Below, in pieces: positions 54,882 through 64,000 of a stretch of DNA of 64,000 nucleotides (positions are counted from its first letter, which is position 1; the number at the start of each line of letters is the position of its first letter). A program made the translations under genes and the position numbers. Origin of the DNA: Gammaproteobacteria bacterium (GTDB taxonomy: Bacteria; Pseudomonadota; Gammaproteobacteria; Nevskiales; Nevskiaceae); the NCBI GenBank assembly GCA_026398815.1, contig JAPLSA010000006.1, positions 108,952 to 172,951 of the forward strand, read 5' to 3'. A model generated the notes under the pieces. The model was given only the letters and a program-made list of their open reading frames with translations, was not told the DNA's origin and made no database searches.

Positions 54882-54898
54882 CCGGCGGTCGCCGCCGG
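54882..54898. terminator. GC hairpin between convergent paaX and LysR genes
   Basis: CCGGCGG and CCGCCGG form a perfect 7-bp stem with a 3-base loop, starting 2 bases past the paaX stop and ending 7 bases before the LysR stop. No T-run follows, so it is a possible but weak bidirectional terminator. Confidence 0.4.
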
Positions 54899-54904
54899 CC
54901 GCCG

Positions 54905-55801
54905 CTACTTGCGCGCCACCGGCACATGCCGGTGGAAGCACTCCACCGCCGCCTGCGCCGCCGGCCCGGCCAATTCCGGGCGTACGGTGACCAGGTACAG
55001 CTCCATGTTGCGTTCGCCGCCAACCGCCAGCGGCAAGGGCCGCACGCTGCCCTCGCGCAGCGCATCGGCCAGCAGGTGTTCCGGCAGCCAGGCATAGCCA
55101 AGGCCGGCCTTCACGGTCGCCAGCGAGGCCTCGATGCTGCTGACCGTGCAGCGCCGGTCGGCCCCCAGCCAGCCTTCGTTGCGCGGCCGCTTCTGGCCGG
55201 AATCGCGGACCACCACCTGGACGTGGCGGGCCAGGTGGCTGGTAGTCAGCGGCACTTCGACCTCGAACAGCGGATGACGCGGCGCGGCGACGGCGATGAA
55301 GCGGATGTCCATCAGGAAGCTGCCGAGAAAGCCCGGCGGCACCCGGCTGGTGACCACCACATCGGCGGCGGCGTCCTCGATCGCCTGCTCGGCGCCGGAC
55401 AGCACGGCGTCTGATAGCTGCATCTGGGTGCTCGGACACAGCTGCTGCAGCTCGGCGACGATGGCCAGCAGCAGGCTGCGCGGAAACGCCACGTCGACCA
55501 CCAGCCGCAGCTCCGGCTCCCAGCCCTGCTTGAGCTTGCCGGCCAGCCGTTCCAGGGTTTCAAGATCGCGCAACAGCGGTCGGGCACGCTGCAGCAGCAC
55601 CCGGCCGTGTTCGGTCAGCACCGCCTTGCGGCCTTCGACGACCAGCAGCGGCACGTCGAGCGCTTCCTGCAGCCGGGCCAGCGCGTAGCTGACCGCTGGC
55701 TGGCTCTTGTTGAGCAGGGCGGCCGCCTGCGCGTAGCCGCCCTGGTCGATCACGGCGGCCAGCACGGCCCATTGGTCCAGCGAGGTTCGGAGCGTGGCCA
55801 T
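54905..55801 (-). CDS. LysR-family transcriptional regulator divergent from the pirin gene row
   Basis: This 298-residue protein has an N-terminal HTH (LDQWAVLAAVIDQGGYAQAA, then LNKSQPAVSYALARLQEALD) and an effector-binding C-terminal half. The ATG at 55801 faces the pirin gene start at 55905. LysR/pirin/isochorismatase-fold combinations often respond to quinones or other electrophiles, so a redox or electrophile signal is plausible but inferred. It converges with paaX but has no obvious role in phenylacetate metabolism. Confidence 0.9.
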   Translation of the reverse strand: MATLRTSLDQWAVLAAVIDQGGYAQAAALLNKSQPAVSYALARLQEALDVPLLVVEGRKAVLTEHGRVLLQRARPLLRDLETLERLAGKLKQGWEPELRLVVDVAFPRSLLLAIVAELQQLCPSTQMQLSDAVLSGAEQAIEDAAADVVVTSRVPPGFLGSFLMDIRFIAVAAPRHPLFEVEVPLTTSHLARHVQVVVRDSGQKRPRNEGWLGADRRCTVSSIEASLATVKAGLGYAWLPEHLLADALREGSVRPLPLAVGGERNMELYLVTVRPELAGPAAQAAVECFHRHVPVARK

Positions 55802-55904
55802 GTCGCAGACTCATCAATTAAGCGGATTGGTTGGATCGGATAATCGAGCTTTTTTATCAGAATCACGACGCCTACAGTGCCCTCACACCCACTGGAGACG
55901 CGCC
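55802..55904. promoter_or_regulatory. Divergent LysR / pirin control region
   Basis: This 103-base region is clearly A/T-richer than the surrounding genes, especially 55815-55865, with TTTTTTATCAG at 55851. It should contain the pirin promoter and the LysR binding site, but no single T-N11-A box stands out enough to mark. Confidence 0.45.
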
Positions 55905-56627
<723 letters not shown>

Positions 56628-56702
56628 GCTCTCACGCCGCACCGTTGCCCCACCCGCCGCACCGCCCTGTCGCCGTCATCACCACTTTATTGGAGCCCTG
56701 CC

Positions 56703-57407
56703 ATGTCCCGTACTCGCCCTCTCGCCCAGCGTTCGGAAAAAGGTCTGCTGACCCCGGACAACTGCGTCCTCGCCATGATCGACCTGCAGCCGCAGATGCT
56801 GTTCGGCGTGTCCAGCCACGATCGCCAGACGATCATCAACAACAACGTATTGCTGGCCAAGGCCGCGCAGGTGTTCGGCATTCCGGTGGTGCTGTCGACC
56901 GTCGAAAGCAAGGCGTTCAGCGGCAACACCTGGCCGCAGCTGCTGGCGGCGCTGCCCGGCGTCGAGCCGATCGAACGCACGTCGATGAATTCCTGGGATG
57001 ACGCCGGCTTCGTCGCCGCCATCGAGAAGACCGGCCGCAAGAAGATCGTGCTGACCGGCCTGTGGACCGAAACCTGCGTCGCGCTGCCGACCATCCAGGC
57101 GATCCACGACGGCTACGAGGTCTATGTCGCCGAAGACTGCTGCGGCGACGTCAGCCTGCTGGCGCACGACAACGCGATGAAGCGCGTCTACCAAGCCGGC
57201 GCCAAGCCGGTGACGGCGCTGTCGACCCTACTGGAATGGCAGCGCGACTGGGCGCAGCGCGACACCTACGACGCCGTGATGGACATCGTGAAGACCCACA
57301 GCGGCGCCTATGGTGTCGGCGTCGAATACGCCTACACGATGGTGCATGGCGCGCCGCCGACTGTGCTGGCGCCGTACCAAGTGCCGGCGCCGGCCGCCCA
57401 CGACTGA
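56703..57407 (+). CDS. Isochorismatase-fold hydrolase
   Basis: This 234-residue cysteine hydrolase has the catalytic Asp27 in LAMIDLQPQ, a Lys near residue 113 and nucleophile Cys125 in TGLWTETCVALP. The cis-peptide Val/Ala-type segment follows Cys125. Usual substrates are amides such as biuret, N-carbamoyl compounds or nicotinamide; not decidable here. GGAG lies 8 bases upstream of the ATG. Confidence 0.92.
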   Translation: MSRTRPLAQRSEKGLLTPDNCVLAMIDLQPQMLFGVSSHDRQTIINNNVLLAKAAQVFGIPVVLSTVESKAFSGNTWPQLLAALPGVEPIERTSMNSWDDAGFVAAIEKTGRKKIVLTGLWTETCVALPTIQAIHDGYEVYVAEDCCGDVSLLAHDNAMKRVYQAGAKPVTALSTLLEWQRDWAQRDTYDAVMDIVKTHSGAYGVGVEYAYTMVHGAPPTVLAPYQVPAPAAHD

Positions 57408-57502
57408 CACGGCCCGCCGCCGAACGGTCGCGCCGCCGCCTGCGGCGCCGCCGTTCGGCGACACCGACGAGGTTCCGAACACCGCTGTCCGGAGATGCCG
57501 CC

Positions 57503-57772
57503 ATGAAGATGTATCTGCTGTCGCTGGGCGCTGGCCTGCTGGTCGGCGCGATCTACGGCCTGATGAACGTCCGTTCGCCGGCGCCGCCGGTGATCGCCCT
57601 GATCGGCCTGATGGGCATCCTGCTCGGCGAGCAGGCGGTGCCGCTGGTCAAGCAGGTGCTGGCCCGCGAACCGGTGACGGTGAGCTGGGTCCGCAAGCAA
57701 TGCCGGGATCATGTCTTCGGCGAACTGCCGGCGGCGCCGAAAGCCGATGCCGCCTCTCGGCGGCCGACATGA
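57503..57772 (+). CDS. XapX domain (DUF1427) membrane protein
   Basis: This 89-residue protein has two hydrophobic segments: KMYLLSLGAGLLVGAIYGL and the VIALIGLMGILLGEQAVPL part that is typical of XapX domains. RBS CGGAGA precedes the ATG at 57503. The stop overlaps the amidohydrolase start (ATGA). XapX proteins often accompany isochorismatase-fold and amidohydrolase genes, with unknown function. Confidence 0.85.
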   Translation: MKMYLLSLGAGLLVGAIYGLMNVRSPAPPVIALIGLMGILLGEQAVPLVKQVLAREPVTVSWVRKQCRDHVFGELPAAPKADAASRRPT

Positions 57773-59736
57773 ACCCCACCGATCACGATCGCCGTCGCGC
57801 CCTGCAGGGGGTCGCCGGATGGGCGGCCAGCACCTGGCTCGGCGCCGCCACCGCACAGTCGAAGTCCGGAGAATCCCGCATGAAAGACAGCCCCAGCCTG
57901 ATCATCCGCAACGCCCGGATCACCACCCTGGACCGCCAGAACCCGCAGGCTGCGGCGCTGGCGGTCGCCGATGGCCGCTTCGTCGCCGTCGGCAGCAACG
58001 ATGAAGTGATGAAGCTTGCCGGCCCCGGCACCCAGGTCATCGACGCTGGCAAGCGCCGGCTGATTCCCGGCCTGATCGACTCCCACATCCACGTCATCCG
58101 GGGCGGTCTGAACTACAACCTGGAACTGCGCTGGGACGGCGTGCCGTCGTTGGCCGATGCGATGCGGATGCTGCGCGAGCAGGTGGCGCGCACACCGGCA
58201 CCGCAGTGGATCCGCGTGGTCGGCGGCTTCAGCGAATGGCAGTTCGCCGAGCGGCGCCTGCCGACGCTCGACGAGTTGAACGCCGCCGCGCCGGACACGC
58301 CGGTGTTCATCCTGCATCTCTACGACCGGGCGCTGCTCAACGCCGCCGCGCTGCGCGCCGCCGGCTACAGCCGCGACACGCCGAACCCGCCGGGCGGCTG
58401 GATCGTCAAGGATCATCGCGGCGAGCCGACCGGCCTGCTGCTGGCCGAGCCGAATGCGCTGCTGCTGTACTCGGCGCTCGCCAAGGGGCCGAAGCTGCCG
58501 CCCGAATACCAGAAGAACTCGACGCGCCACTTCATGCGCGAGCTGAACCGTCTCGGCGTCACCAGCGTCGTCGATGCCGGCGGCGGCTTCCAGAACTACC
58601 CGGACGACTACCAGATCATCGAATCGCTGCACGCGGCTGGCGAGCTGACCCTGCGCATCGCCTACAACCTGTTCACCCAAAAGCCGAAGGAGGAAGTCGC
58701 CGACTTCAGGAAGTGGGCGACGCTGGTCAAGCCCGGCCAGGGCGATGCGATGTACCGGCACAACGGCGCCGGCGAGATGCTGGTGTTCTCGGCGGCCGAT
58801 TTCGAGGACTTCCGCCAGCCGCGCCCCGAGCTGCCGGCCGGCATGGAGCACGAGCTGGAAGCGGTGGTGCGCGTGCTGGTCGGCAACCGCTGGCCGTTCC
58901 GTCTGCATGCGACGTACGACGAATCGATCGGCCGGGCGCTGGACGTGTTCGAGAAGGTCAACACCGACATCCCATTCAACGGCCTGCACTGGTTCTTCGA
59001 CCACGCCGAGACGGTCAGCGACCGCAACCTGGAGCGCATCGCCCGGCTCGGCGGCGGCGTGGCGATCCAGCACCGGATGTCGTACCAGGGCGAATATTTC
59101 ATCGAGCGCTACGGCGCCAAGGCCGTCGAACGCACGCCGCCGTTCAAGCGAATGCTGGAGACGGGCGTGCAGGTCGGCGCCGGCACCGATGCCACCCGGG
59201 TCGCCAGCTACGATCCCTGGAACGTGCTGTGGTGGCTGACCACCGGCAAGACGGTCGGCGGCACGCGGATGTATCCGCCGGCCAACCTCCTCGATCGCGA
59301 AACCGCGCTGCGGCTGTACACCCAGGCCAATGCCTGGTTCTCCAGCGAGGACGGCGCCAAGGGCCAGATCAAGGTCGGCCAGCTGGCGGATTTCGCGCTG
59401 CTGTCGGCCGACTACTTCAGCGTGCCGGAAGCCGAGATCCGCAACCTGGTGTCGGTGCTGACCGTAGTCGGCGGCAAGCCGGTCCATGGCGATGACGAGT
59501 TCCGGCCGCTGGCACCGGACCTGCCGCCGGCGATGCCGGACTGGTCGCCGGTCAACTTCGGCAGCCGCTACTACAAGCCCGATCGGCAAGCCACGCATGC
59601 GCTGGCACAGGCGAGCTGCGGCTGCGCGTCGAGCTGTGGCGTCCACGGCCATGCCCATGGCCGTGCCCATACCACCGCGACCGACGACCAGAACGGCTTC
59701 TGGGGCGCGCTCGGCTGCTCCTGCTGGGCATTCTGA
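57769..59736 (+). CDS. YtcJ-type amidohydrolase with Tat-like leader and Cys/His tail
   Basis: This 655-residue metal-dependent hydrolase of the Amidohydro_3/YtcJ type has metal-binding GLIDSHIHVIRGG near residue 100 and GAGTDATRVASYDPW near residue 475. The N-terminus is DRRRALQGVAGWAAST, a weak twin-arginine signal ending in GAATAQS. The last 45 residues contain a Cys/His cluster (ASCGCASSCGVHGHAHG and GCSCWAF) that lies beyond the hydrolase fold. The start at 57769 overlaps the XapX stop. A metal- or Fe-S-binding role for the tail is possible but inferred. Confidence 0.87.
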   Translation: MNPTDHDRRRALQGVAGWAASTWLGAATAQSKSGESRMKDSPSLIIRNARITTLDRQNPQAAALAVADGRFVAVGSNDEVMKLAGPGTQVIDAGKRRLIPGLIDSHIHVIRGGLNYNLELRWDGVPSLADAMRMLREQVARTPAPQWIRVVGGFSEWQFAERRLPTLDELNAAAPDTPVFILHLYDRALLNAAALRAAGYSRDTPNPPGGWIVKDHRGEPTGLLLAEPNALLLYSALAKGPKLPPEYQKNSTRHFMRELNRLGVTSVVDAGGGFQNYPDDYQIIESLHAAGELTLRIAYNLFTQKPKEEVADFRKWATLVKPGQGDAMYRHNGAGEMLVFSAADFEDFRQPRPELPAGMEHELEAVVRVLVGNRWPFRLHATYDESIGRALDVFEKVNTDIPFNGLHWFFDHAETVSDRNLERIARLGGGVAIQHRMSYQGEYFIERYGAKAVERTPPFKRMLETGVQVGAGTDATRVASYDPWNVLWWLTTGKTVGGTRMYPPANLLDRETALRLYTQANAWFSSEDGAKGQIKVGQLADFALLSADYFSVPEAEIRNLVSVLTVVGGKPVHGDDEFRPLAPDLPPAMPDWSPVNFGSRYYKPDRQATHALAQASCGCASSCGVHGHAHGRAHTTATDDQNGFWGALGCSCWAF

Positions 59737-59738
59737 TC

Positions 59739-60446
59739 ATGACCGACGCCTCCTCCCCGATCGCCCGGGCCAGCGCCGTCGCACCGCTGCTGAGCTTCGT
59801 CGCCGGCTATGTCGACACCGTCGGCTTCATCGCCCTGTTCGGCCTGTTCACGGCCCACGTCACCGGCAACTTCGTGCTGATCGGCGCCTCGTTCGTGCAC
59901 GGCGCCGATGGCGGCGTGATCGCCAAGCTGCTGGCGCTGCCGGTGTTCATCGTCGCCGTCGCGCTGACCACCGCCTTCGTCCGCCATCGCGAACGCCGGC
60001 AGCGGCCGACGCTGTCGCCGGTGCTGTGGGCGCAGATCGCACTGCTCGGCGGCTTCGTCGGCGTGGCGCTGCTGGCCGCGCCGCTCGATGCGGCCAATGC
60101 GCCGGGCGCGGTGTTCGCCGGCCTGCTCGGCGTGGCGGCGATGGGCGTGCAGAACGCCGCTTCGCGGCTGGTATTCACCAGCCTGTCGCCGACCACGGTG
60201 ATGACCGGCAACGTCACCCAGGTGGTGATCGACAGCGTCGACCTGCTGCGCGGCGCCAGCGCCGACAGCCGGGCCAGCAGCCGCGCCCGGATCGGCAAGA
60301 TGTGGCCGCCGGTACTGGCGTTCGCGATCGGCGCGGCCGCCGGCGCGGTGATCTACGGCCGGCTCGGCATCACCGGCCTGCTGCTGCCGATGCTGGCGCT
60401 GGCGCTGGTGTCGCGCCTGGCACAGCCGGCCGGAGTGGCGCCATGA
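59739..60446 (+). CDS. YoaK (DUF1275) family membrane protein
   Basis: This 235-residue integral membrane protein has the typical start LLSFVAGYVDTVGFIALFGLF and the HVTGNFVLIG segment. The segment VQNAASRLVFTSLSPTTVMTG is also characteristic. It has about six spans. It lies 2 bases after the amidohydrolase stop and overlaps the DoxX gene by 4 bases. Function unknown. Confidence 0.87.
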   Translation: MTDASSPIARASAVAPLLSFVAGYVDTVGFIALFGLFTAHVTGNFVLIGASFVHGADGGVIAKLLALPVFIVAVALTTAFVRHRERRQRPTLSPVLWAQIALLGGFVGVALLAAPLDAANAPGAVFAGLLGVAAMGVQNAASRLVFTSLSPTTVMTGNVTQVVIDSVDLLRGASADSRASSRARIGKMWPPVLAFAIGAAAGAVIYGRLGITGLLLPMLALALVSRLAQPAGVAP

Positions 60447-60841
60447 ACCGCGCCGCCTACGCCGTCGCCCGCGCCGGACTGTGTCTGGCCTACGTCTACA
60501 GCGGTGTCGCCAAGCTGCTGGACTTCCCCGCCGCCATCGCCGAGCAGCAGCACTTCGGCCTGAATCCGCCGGCCCTGTTCGCCGCCGCGACCATCGCCGT
60601 GCAGCTCGGCGGCTCGGCGCTGGTGCTGTTCGGCCACGGCCGCTGGCGGGCGCTCGGCGCGCTGCTGCTGGCCGGCTTCACGGTGCTGGCGACGGTGATC
60701 GGCCATCCGTTCTGGGCGATGACCGGCAGCGAGCGCTTCCACAACCTCAACGCCTTTCTCGAACACGCCGGGCTGGTGGGCGGCTTTCTGATCGTGGCGC
60801 TGCTGGCCGCACCGGCGCGCGCCGGCCACAGCCGGGCCTGA
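60443..60841 (+). CDS. DoxX-like membrane protein
   Basis: This 132-residue protein has four spans. The opening VARAGLCLAYVYSGVAKLLDFP and a final LVGGFLIVALLAAP are of the DoxX family. It overlaps the YoaK gene stop (ATGA). DoxX proteins may work with quinone redox or thiosulfate oxidation, but nothing here fixes the role. Confidence 0.88.
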   Translation: MNRAAYAVARAGLCLAYVYSGVAKLLDFPAAIAEQQHFGLNPPALFAAATIAVQLGGSALVLFGHGRWRALGALLLAGFTVLATVIGHPFWAMTGSERFHNLNAFLEHAGLVGGFLIVALLAAPARAGHSRA

Positions 60842-60846
60842 GGGCG

Positions 60847-62289
60847 ATGCGCCGCAAGCTTGCCGCCCTGCTGGTCCTGGCTGGCGCCGCTGGCGACGCG
60901 GCAGCGGTTGATCCGGCGACCTCGGTGCTGTCGGAATACACCAATGCCGCCGCGCCGGACCCGCATCCGCCGCCGTACACGCTGCTGCGCTTCAACGAGC
61001 GCTACGACCTGCTGGCCGATCCGGCGCAGCGCCGCGACTGGGCCGACCCGGCCAAGTACATCGCGCTGGATGCGGCCGATCCGGCGCGCTACCTGAGCTT
61101 CGGCGGCGAGCTGCGGCTGCGCTACGAGCGCTTCGACAACGCCGATTTCGGCACCGGCGACGGCCGGCCCGATCCGGCCTACCTACTGCAGCGCATCGCC
61201 GTGCACGCCGATCTGCACCTCGACCGGCTGCGGCTGTTTGCGCAGGCGCTGTCGGCGTTGCAGTTCGGCGATCGCGACGAAGCCTCGCCGATCAACCAGA
61301 ACCCGCTGGACCTGCAGCAGGCCTTCGTCGACTACCGGGCCGGCGATACCGCGCCGGAAGGCCGCTGGCTGATCGCCCGGGCCGGCCGCTTCGGCCTCAA
61401 CCTCGGTGCCGGCCGGCTGGTGGCGACCCGCGCCGCACCGAACGTCCCGTACAAGTTCGACGGCCTGCAGCTGATCGCCGCCGACGCCAGCGCCCGCCTG
61501 TACGGCTTCCTGCTGCGGCCGGCGCAGGAATCGCGGCGCGCGCTCGACGGCCAGAACGACGGCCGCAATCTCTGGGGCCTGTATGCGTCGTTCCCGACCG
61601 GCTGGCGGCTGCCGGCGACGCTGGATCTCTACTACCTCGGCACTGACGACGAGCAGCGCCGCTACGCCCGAGGCAGCGCGGCCGAGCAGCGCCAAAGCCT
61701 GGGCGCGCGGCTGTCCGGCAGCCACGGCGGCTGGCAGTACGACTGGGAGCCGATCCTGCAGTTCGGCCGTTTCGGCGATCAGGACATCCTGGCCTGGACC
61801 CTGGCCACCGATACCGGCTACCGCTTCGCCAGCCTGCCGTGGCAACCCCGTCTTGGCCTCAAGGCCGACTATGCCAGCGGCGACCGGCGCGGCCCGGGCG
61901 GGCGGCTCGGCAGCTTCAACCCGCTGTACTTCAAGGCCGGCTATTTCAACGATGCCGCGCTGATCCGCCCGACCAACATCGCCGATCTGCATCCGTCGCT
62001 GCAGCTGGCGCCGACGACGGCGCTGACCGCGACCTTGGCCGTCGACCTGCTGTGGCGCGCCACCACCCGGGACGGTGTCTACGGCCCGGCCGGCGATCTG
62101 CTGCTGCCGGCCGCCCGCAGCGGCTCGCGGCAGATCGGCACCAGCGCCGAGGCAGCGCTGAACTGGAAGGCCGGCCGCCACTGGGTGTGGACGCTGTCCT
62201 ACGTGCACCTGTTCGCCAGCGACGCCGTGCAGGCCGCCGGCGGACGGGACGTCGATTTCCTCGGCAGCTGGGCCAGCTTCACCTGGTGA
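60847..62289 (+). CDS. Alginate-export-type outer-membrane porin
   Basis: This 480-residue protein has an N-terminal signal ([15 protein letters not shown]) and a beta-rich sequence with repeated aromatic girdle residues, such as [20 protein letters not shown] and an end segment [13 protein letters not shown]. These match the alginate_exp/AlgE-like family of single-barrel porins. No alginate biosynthesis genes are nearby, so it is more likely a nonspecific or small-acid channel for this gene row. The start codon is 5 bases past the DoxX stop. Confidence 0.82.
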   Translation: MRRKLAALLVLAGAAGDAAAVDPATSVLSEYTNAAAPDPHPPPYTLLRFNERYDLLADPAQRRDWADPAKYIALDAADPARYLSFGGELRLRYERFDNADFGTGDGRPDPAYLLQRIAVHADLHLDRLRLFAQALSALQFGDRDEASPINQNPLDLQQAFVDYRAGDTAPEGRWLIARAGRFGLNLGAGRLVATRAAPNVPYKFDGLQLIAADASARLYGFLLRPAQESRRALDGQNDGRNLWGLYASFPTGWRLPATLDLYYLGTDDEQRRYARGSAAEQRQSLGARLSGSHGGWQYDWEPILQFGRFGDQDILAWTLATDTGYRFASLPWQPRLGLKADYASGDRRGPGGRLGSFNPLYFKAGYFNDAALIRPTNIADLHPSLQLAPTTALTATLAVDLLWRATTRDGVYGPAGDLLLPAARSGSRQIGTSAEAALNWKAGRHWVWTLSYVHLFASDAVQAAGGRDVDFLGSWASFTW

Positions 62290-62392
62290 GCGGCCGCGAT
62301 GCCCGACCCGATTCCGTCGTTGTTCCCGAAGTTCCGGCCGCAACCCGCAGCCATCTGATCCGACCCACAGCGCAACGCCCAGGAGATACCCC

Positions 62393-63214
62393 ATGAGCTT
62401 CATCAAGACCCGAGACGGCACCCAGATCTTCTACAAGGACTGGGGCAGCGGCCAGCCCATCGTGTTCAGCCACGGCTGGCCGCTGAGCGGCGATGCCTGG
62501 GACGCGCAGATGCTGTTCCTCGGCCAGCACGGCTACCGGGTGATCGCCCATGACCGGCGCAGCCATGGCCGCTCCGACCAGACCTGGCAGGGCAACGACA
62601 TGGACACCTATGCCGACGATCTGGCGACCCTGCTCGACACGCTGGACCTGCAGCAGGCGGTGCTGGTCGGCCATTCCACCGGCGGCGGCGAAGTGGCGCA
62701 CACCATCGGCCGACACGGCAGCCGGCGGATCGCCAAGGCCGTGCTGATCGGCGCGGTGCCGCCGCTAATGCTGAAGACCGCCGGCAATCCCGACGGCGTG
62801 CCGATGCAGGTGTTCGACGACATCCGCAAGGGCGTGGTCGACAACCGCGCGCAGTTCTTCAAGGACCTGACGATCCCGTTCTACGGCCACAACCGGCCGG
62901 GCGCGAAGGTGTCGGAAGCGGTGCGCGACTCTTTCTGGCGGCAGGGCATGCAGGGCGGCATCAAGGGCCAGTACGACTGCATCCGGGAGTTTTCGGAAGT
63001 GGACTACACCGAGGACCTGAAGAAGATCGACGTGCCGACGCTGATCATCCACGGCGATGACGACCAGATCGTGCCAATCGCCACCTCGGCCCTGATGGCC
63101 GCCAGGCTGGCACCCAAGGCCACGCTGAAGATCTACGAAGGCGCATCGCACGGCCTGGCCACCACCCACGCCGACCGCCTGAACGCCGATCTGCTGGCGT
63201 TCATCCGGGGCTGA
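62393..63214 (+). CDS. Alpha/beta hydrolase of the non-haem chloroperoxidase/esterase type
   Basis: This 273-residue hydrolase has nucleophile Ser95 in GHSTGGGE, Asp in HGDDDQIVP and His in [10 protein letters not shown]. The early [16 protein letters not shown] segment is typical of cofactor-free haloperoxidases and aryl esterases. RBS AGGAG is 7 bases upstream. It is the last gene of the row before the hairpin at 63229. Confidence 0.92.
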   Translation: MSFIKTRDGTQIFYKDWGSGQPIVFSHGWPLSGDAWDAQMLFLGQHGYRVIAHDRRSHGRSDQTWQGNDMDTYADDLATLLDTLDLQQAVLVGHSTGGGEVAHTIGRHGSRRIAKAVLIGAVPPLMLKTAGNPDGVPMQVFDDIRKGVVDNRAQFFKDLTIPFYGHNRPGAKVSEAVRDSFWRQGMQGGIKGQYDCIREFSEVDYTEDLKKIDVPTLIIHGDDDQIVPIATSALMAARLAPKATLKIYEGASHGLATTHADRLNADLLAFIRG

Positions 63215-63228
63215 GTCCGCAGGCGCGG

Positions 63229-63266
63229 CCGGGCGCTGACGTGACCGAGGTCATGCCGGCGCCCGG
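63229..63266. terminator. Hairpin between hydrolase and M23 genes
   Basis: CCGGGCGC (63229-63236) and GCGCCCGG (63259-63266) form a perfect 8-bp stem around a 22-base loop that itself contains TGAC...GTCA. It starts 15 bases past the hydrolase stop. No T-run, so termination is uncertain. Confidence 0.4.
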
Positions 63267-63327
63267 TGCGGTGCGCTCCGCAAGGCGCGGTGGCGCCGCT
63301 ACCCGTTCGCCACCCGTGGCCGCGCGA

Positions 63328-63861
63328 TCACCGCATGGTCAGCAGGTAGTCTGGGGCGAAAGCCATGGTCAGCCGCAGCGGGTCGACCGGCTTGCCGTTG
63401 GCCAGCACTTCGAAATGCAGGTGCGCGCCGGTGGCGCGGCCGGTGGCGCCGACGAAGCCGATCAGGGTGCCGGCCCGGACGATCGAGCCCGCCTTGAGGC
63501 CGGGCATGAACTTCAGCAGATGGCCGTACACCGTCTGCACGCCGTGGCCGTGATCGATGCGCACCTGGTTGCCGTAGAACGGGCGATTGCCGAGCGCAGT
63601 GACCACGCCATCCTGCGCCGCCCGCACCGGCGTGCCGATGGCCGCCACGTAGTCGACGCCGTAGTGGAAGCCTTCCTTCTTCTTGACCGGATGCATGCGG
63701 GCGCCGAACCGCGAGCTGATATGCAGCTGGCTCAGCGGCGAGCGCAAAGAGGCGGCGTACTCCAGCGCTGACATCGGCCGTTCACGCGGCTTCTCGACCA
63801 CCAGCGACTGCACCGGCTTCGGCGCCGGCGGCACCGCGAACAGCACGGCCCTGGGCCTAGG
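63328..63861 (-). pseudogene. M23-family peptidase gene, 5' end lost to an IS insertion
   Basis: The product is a LytM/M23 zinc metallopeptidase, which cleaves peptidoglycan cross-links. The domain is complete from HISSRFGARMHP through GVDYVAAIG to ATGAHLHFEV, with the metal-binding His and Asp. However, the open frame runs upstream into the IS end: the only extra start (GTG at 63888) lies inside the element and has no RBS. The original N-terminal part, which usually has a signal peptide or TM segment, is missing. A restart at the internal Met of RPMSALEYAASL is possible. Confidence 0.75.
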
Positions 63862-64000
63862 TGAAGCGTCCTCGTTTTTCGAAGACACCTGCCGGTAGAG
63901 TTTCTTTGAACGAAGGAGCTCTGCGTGAAGAAGTCGAAGTTTTCCGAAGAACAGATCGTCCGGATCCTGAAAGAGGTCGAGGCGGGGGCGAAGGTCGCCG
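63862..64000 (+). mobile_element. IS3-family insertion sequence, left end (IS407-like), partial
   Basis: The element begins at 63862 with TGAAGCGTCCTCGTTTTTCG, which resembles the IS407-group end TGAACCGCCCCGG... as I recall it. A reading frame like IS3 OrfA starts 63 bases inside. The right end is outside the window. The left flank is TAGG or CTAG; a 4-base target duplication cannot be checked. Confidence 0.75.
63925..64000 (+). CDS. IS3-family transposase OrfA, partial
   Basis: The start codon is GTG at 63925 with AAGGAG 6 bases upstream. The 25 visible residues (KKSKFSEEQIVRILKEVEAG) are the typical OrfA opening with the beginning of the helix-turn-helix. The remainder, including OrfB with the DDE site, lies outside the window. 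Confidence 0.9.
   Translation, partial: MKKSKFSEEQIVRILKEVEAGAKVA

Noticed and set aside
63862..63888. Start of the M23 peptidase at the GTG inside the IS end
   Set aside because: The first nine residues would be encoded by the IS terminus, the codon is GTG and no RBS is present; the gene is more simply 5'-truncated.

Overview
This is a GC-rich (roughly two-thirds G+C by eye) bacterial chromosomal segment with dense, operon-packed genes. The rsmI / lpoA / yraN arrangement, an OMPLA-type phospholipase A, an MHYT/GGDEF-like protein and the style of the RND, Kef and Paa proteins point to a gammaproteobacterium. A hydrocarbon-degrading lineage such as the Nevskiales/Solimonadales is my guess; no rRNA or other taxonomic marker is present to prove it. 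I saw no tRNA, rRNA or CRISPR, and no gene-free stretch longer than about 300 bases.

Layout. (1) 1-8924: a heavy-metal RND efflux operon (outer-membrane factor, adaptor, CusA/CzcA-type pump, small DUF3240-like protein) on the minus strand, followed by a partial DUF5666-type lipoprotein; divergent from it are an OmpR-type response regulator and a HAMP sensor kinase. (2) 8929-22232: housekeeping and envelope genes: MFS exporter, rsmI, lpoA, yraN, a GlcD-like FAD oxidase, MOSC, DUF1428 and isoaspartyl peptidase genes, a divergent pair made of a class III cyclase and a degenerate MHYT/GGDEF protein, a Kef-type antiporter and phospholipase A.

(3) 22285-31533: a styrene catabolic cluster. styA (monooxygenase), styB (flavin reductase) and styC (styrene oxide isomerase) lie in that order on the minus strand, followed by an AraC regulator and an uncharacterised dinucleotide-binding oxidoreductase. 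Divergent from styA are a Tat-exported DUF1329 protein and a LysR regulator. An aldehyde dehydrogenase suited to phenylacetaldehyde oxidation ends the block. No StyS/StyR two-component system is seen; two paralogous AraC regulators take its place. (4) 31751-39594: a terminal-alkane-oxidation cluster with the second AraC gene, two rubredoxins, a PQQ/haem c alcohol dehydrogenase, AlkB and a divergent MalT/AlkS-type LuxR regulator. (5) 39679-54880: a phenylacetate (paa) operon (A, B, C, D, E, F, Z, G, acyl-CoA dehydrogenase, H, thioesterase, I, K, J, EthD) with divergent paaX.

How it fits together: styrene goes to styrene oxide, phenylacetaldehyde and phenylacetate, which PaaK and the Paa ring-epoxidation pathway convert to acetyl-CoA and succinyl-CoA. 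The AlkB branch could feed the same funnel from phenylalkanes; that is inference. (6) 54905-63214: a LysR gene divergent from a row of eight plus-strand genes (pirin, isochorismatase-fold hydrolase, XapX, Tat-type amidohydrolase with a Cys/His tail, YoaK, DoxX, alginate-export-type porin, alpha/beta hydrolase). (7) At the right edge an IS3-family element (IS407-like end) appears to have cut off the 5' end of an M23 peptidase gene.

The most useful new observations are a 15-base motif (14/15 identical) shared by the two intergenic regions that follow the two AraC genes, at 106 and 109 bases from the next start codons; a near-consensus paa promoter with PaaX-type operator arms; a nitroalkane-oxidase-like acyl-CoA dehydrogenase inside the paa operon; and a terminator hairpin placed just in front of the alcohol dehydrogenase gene.
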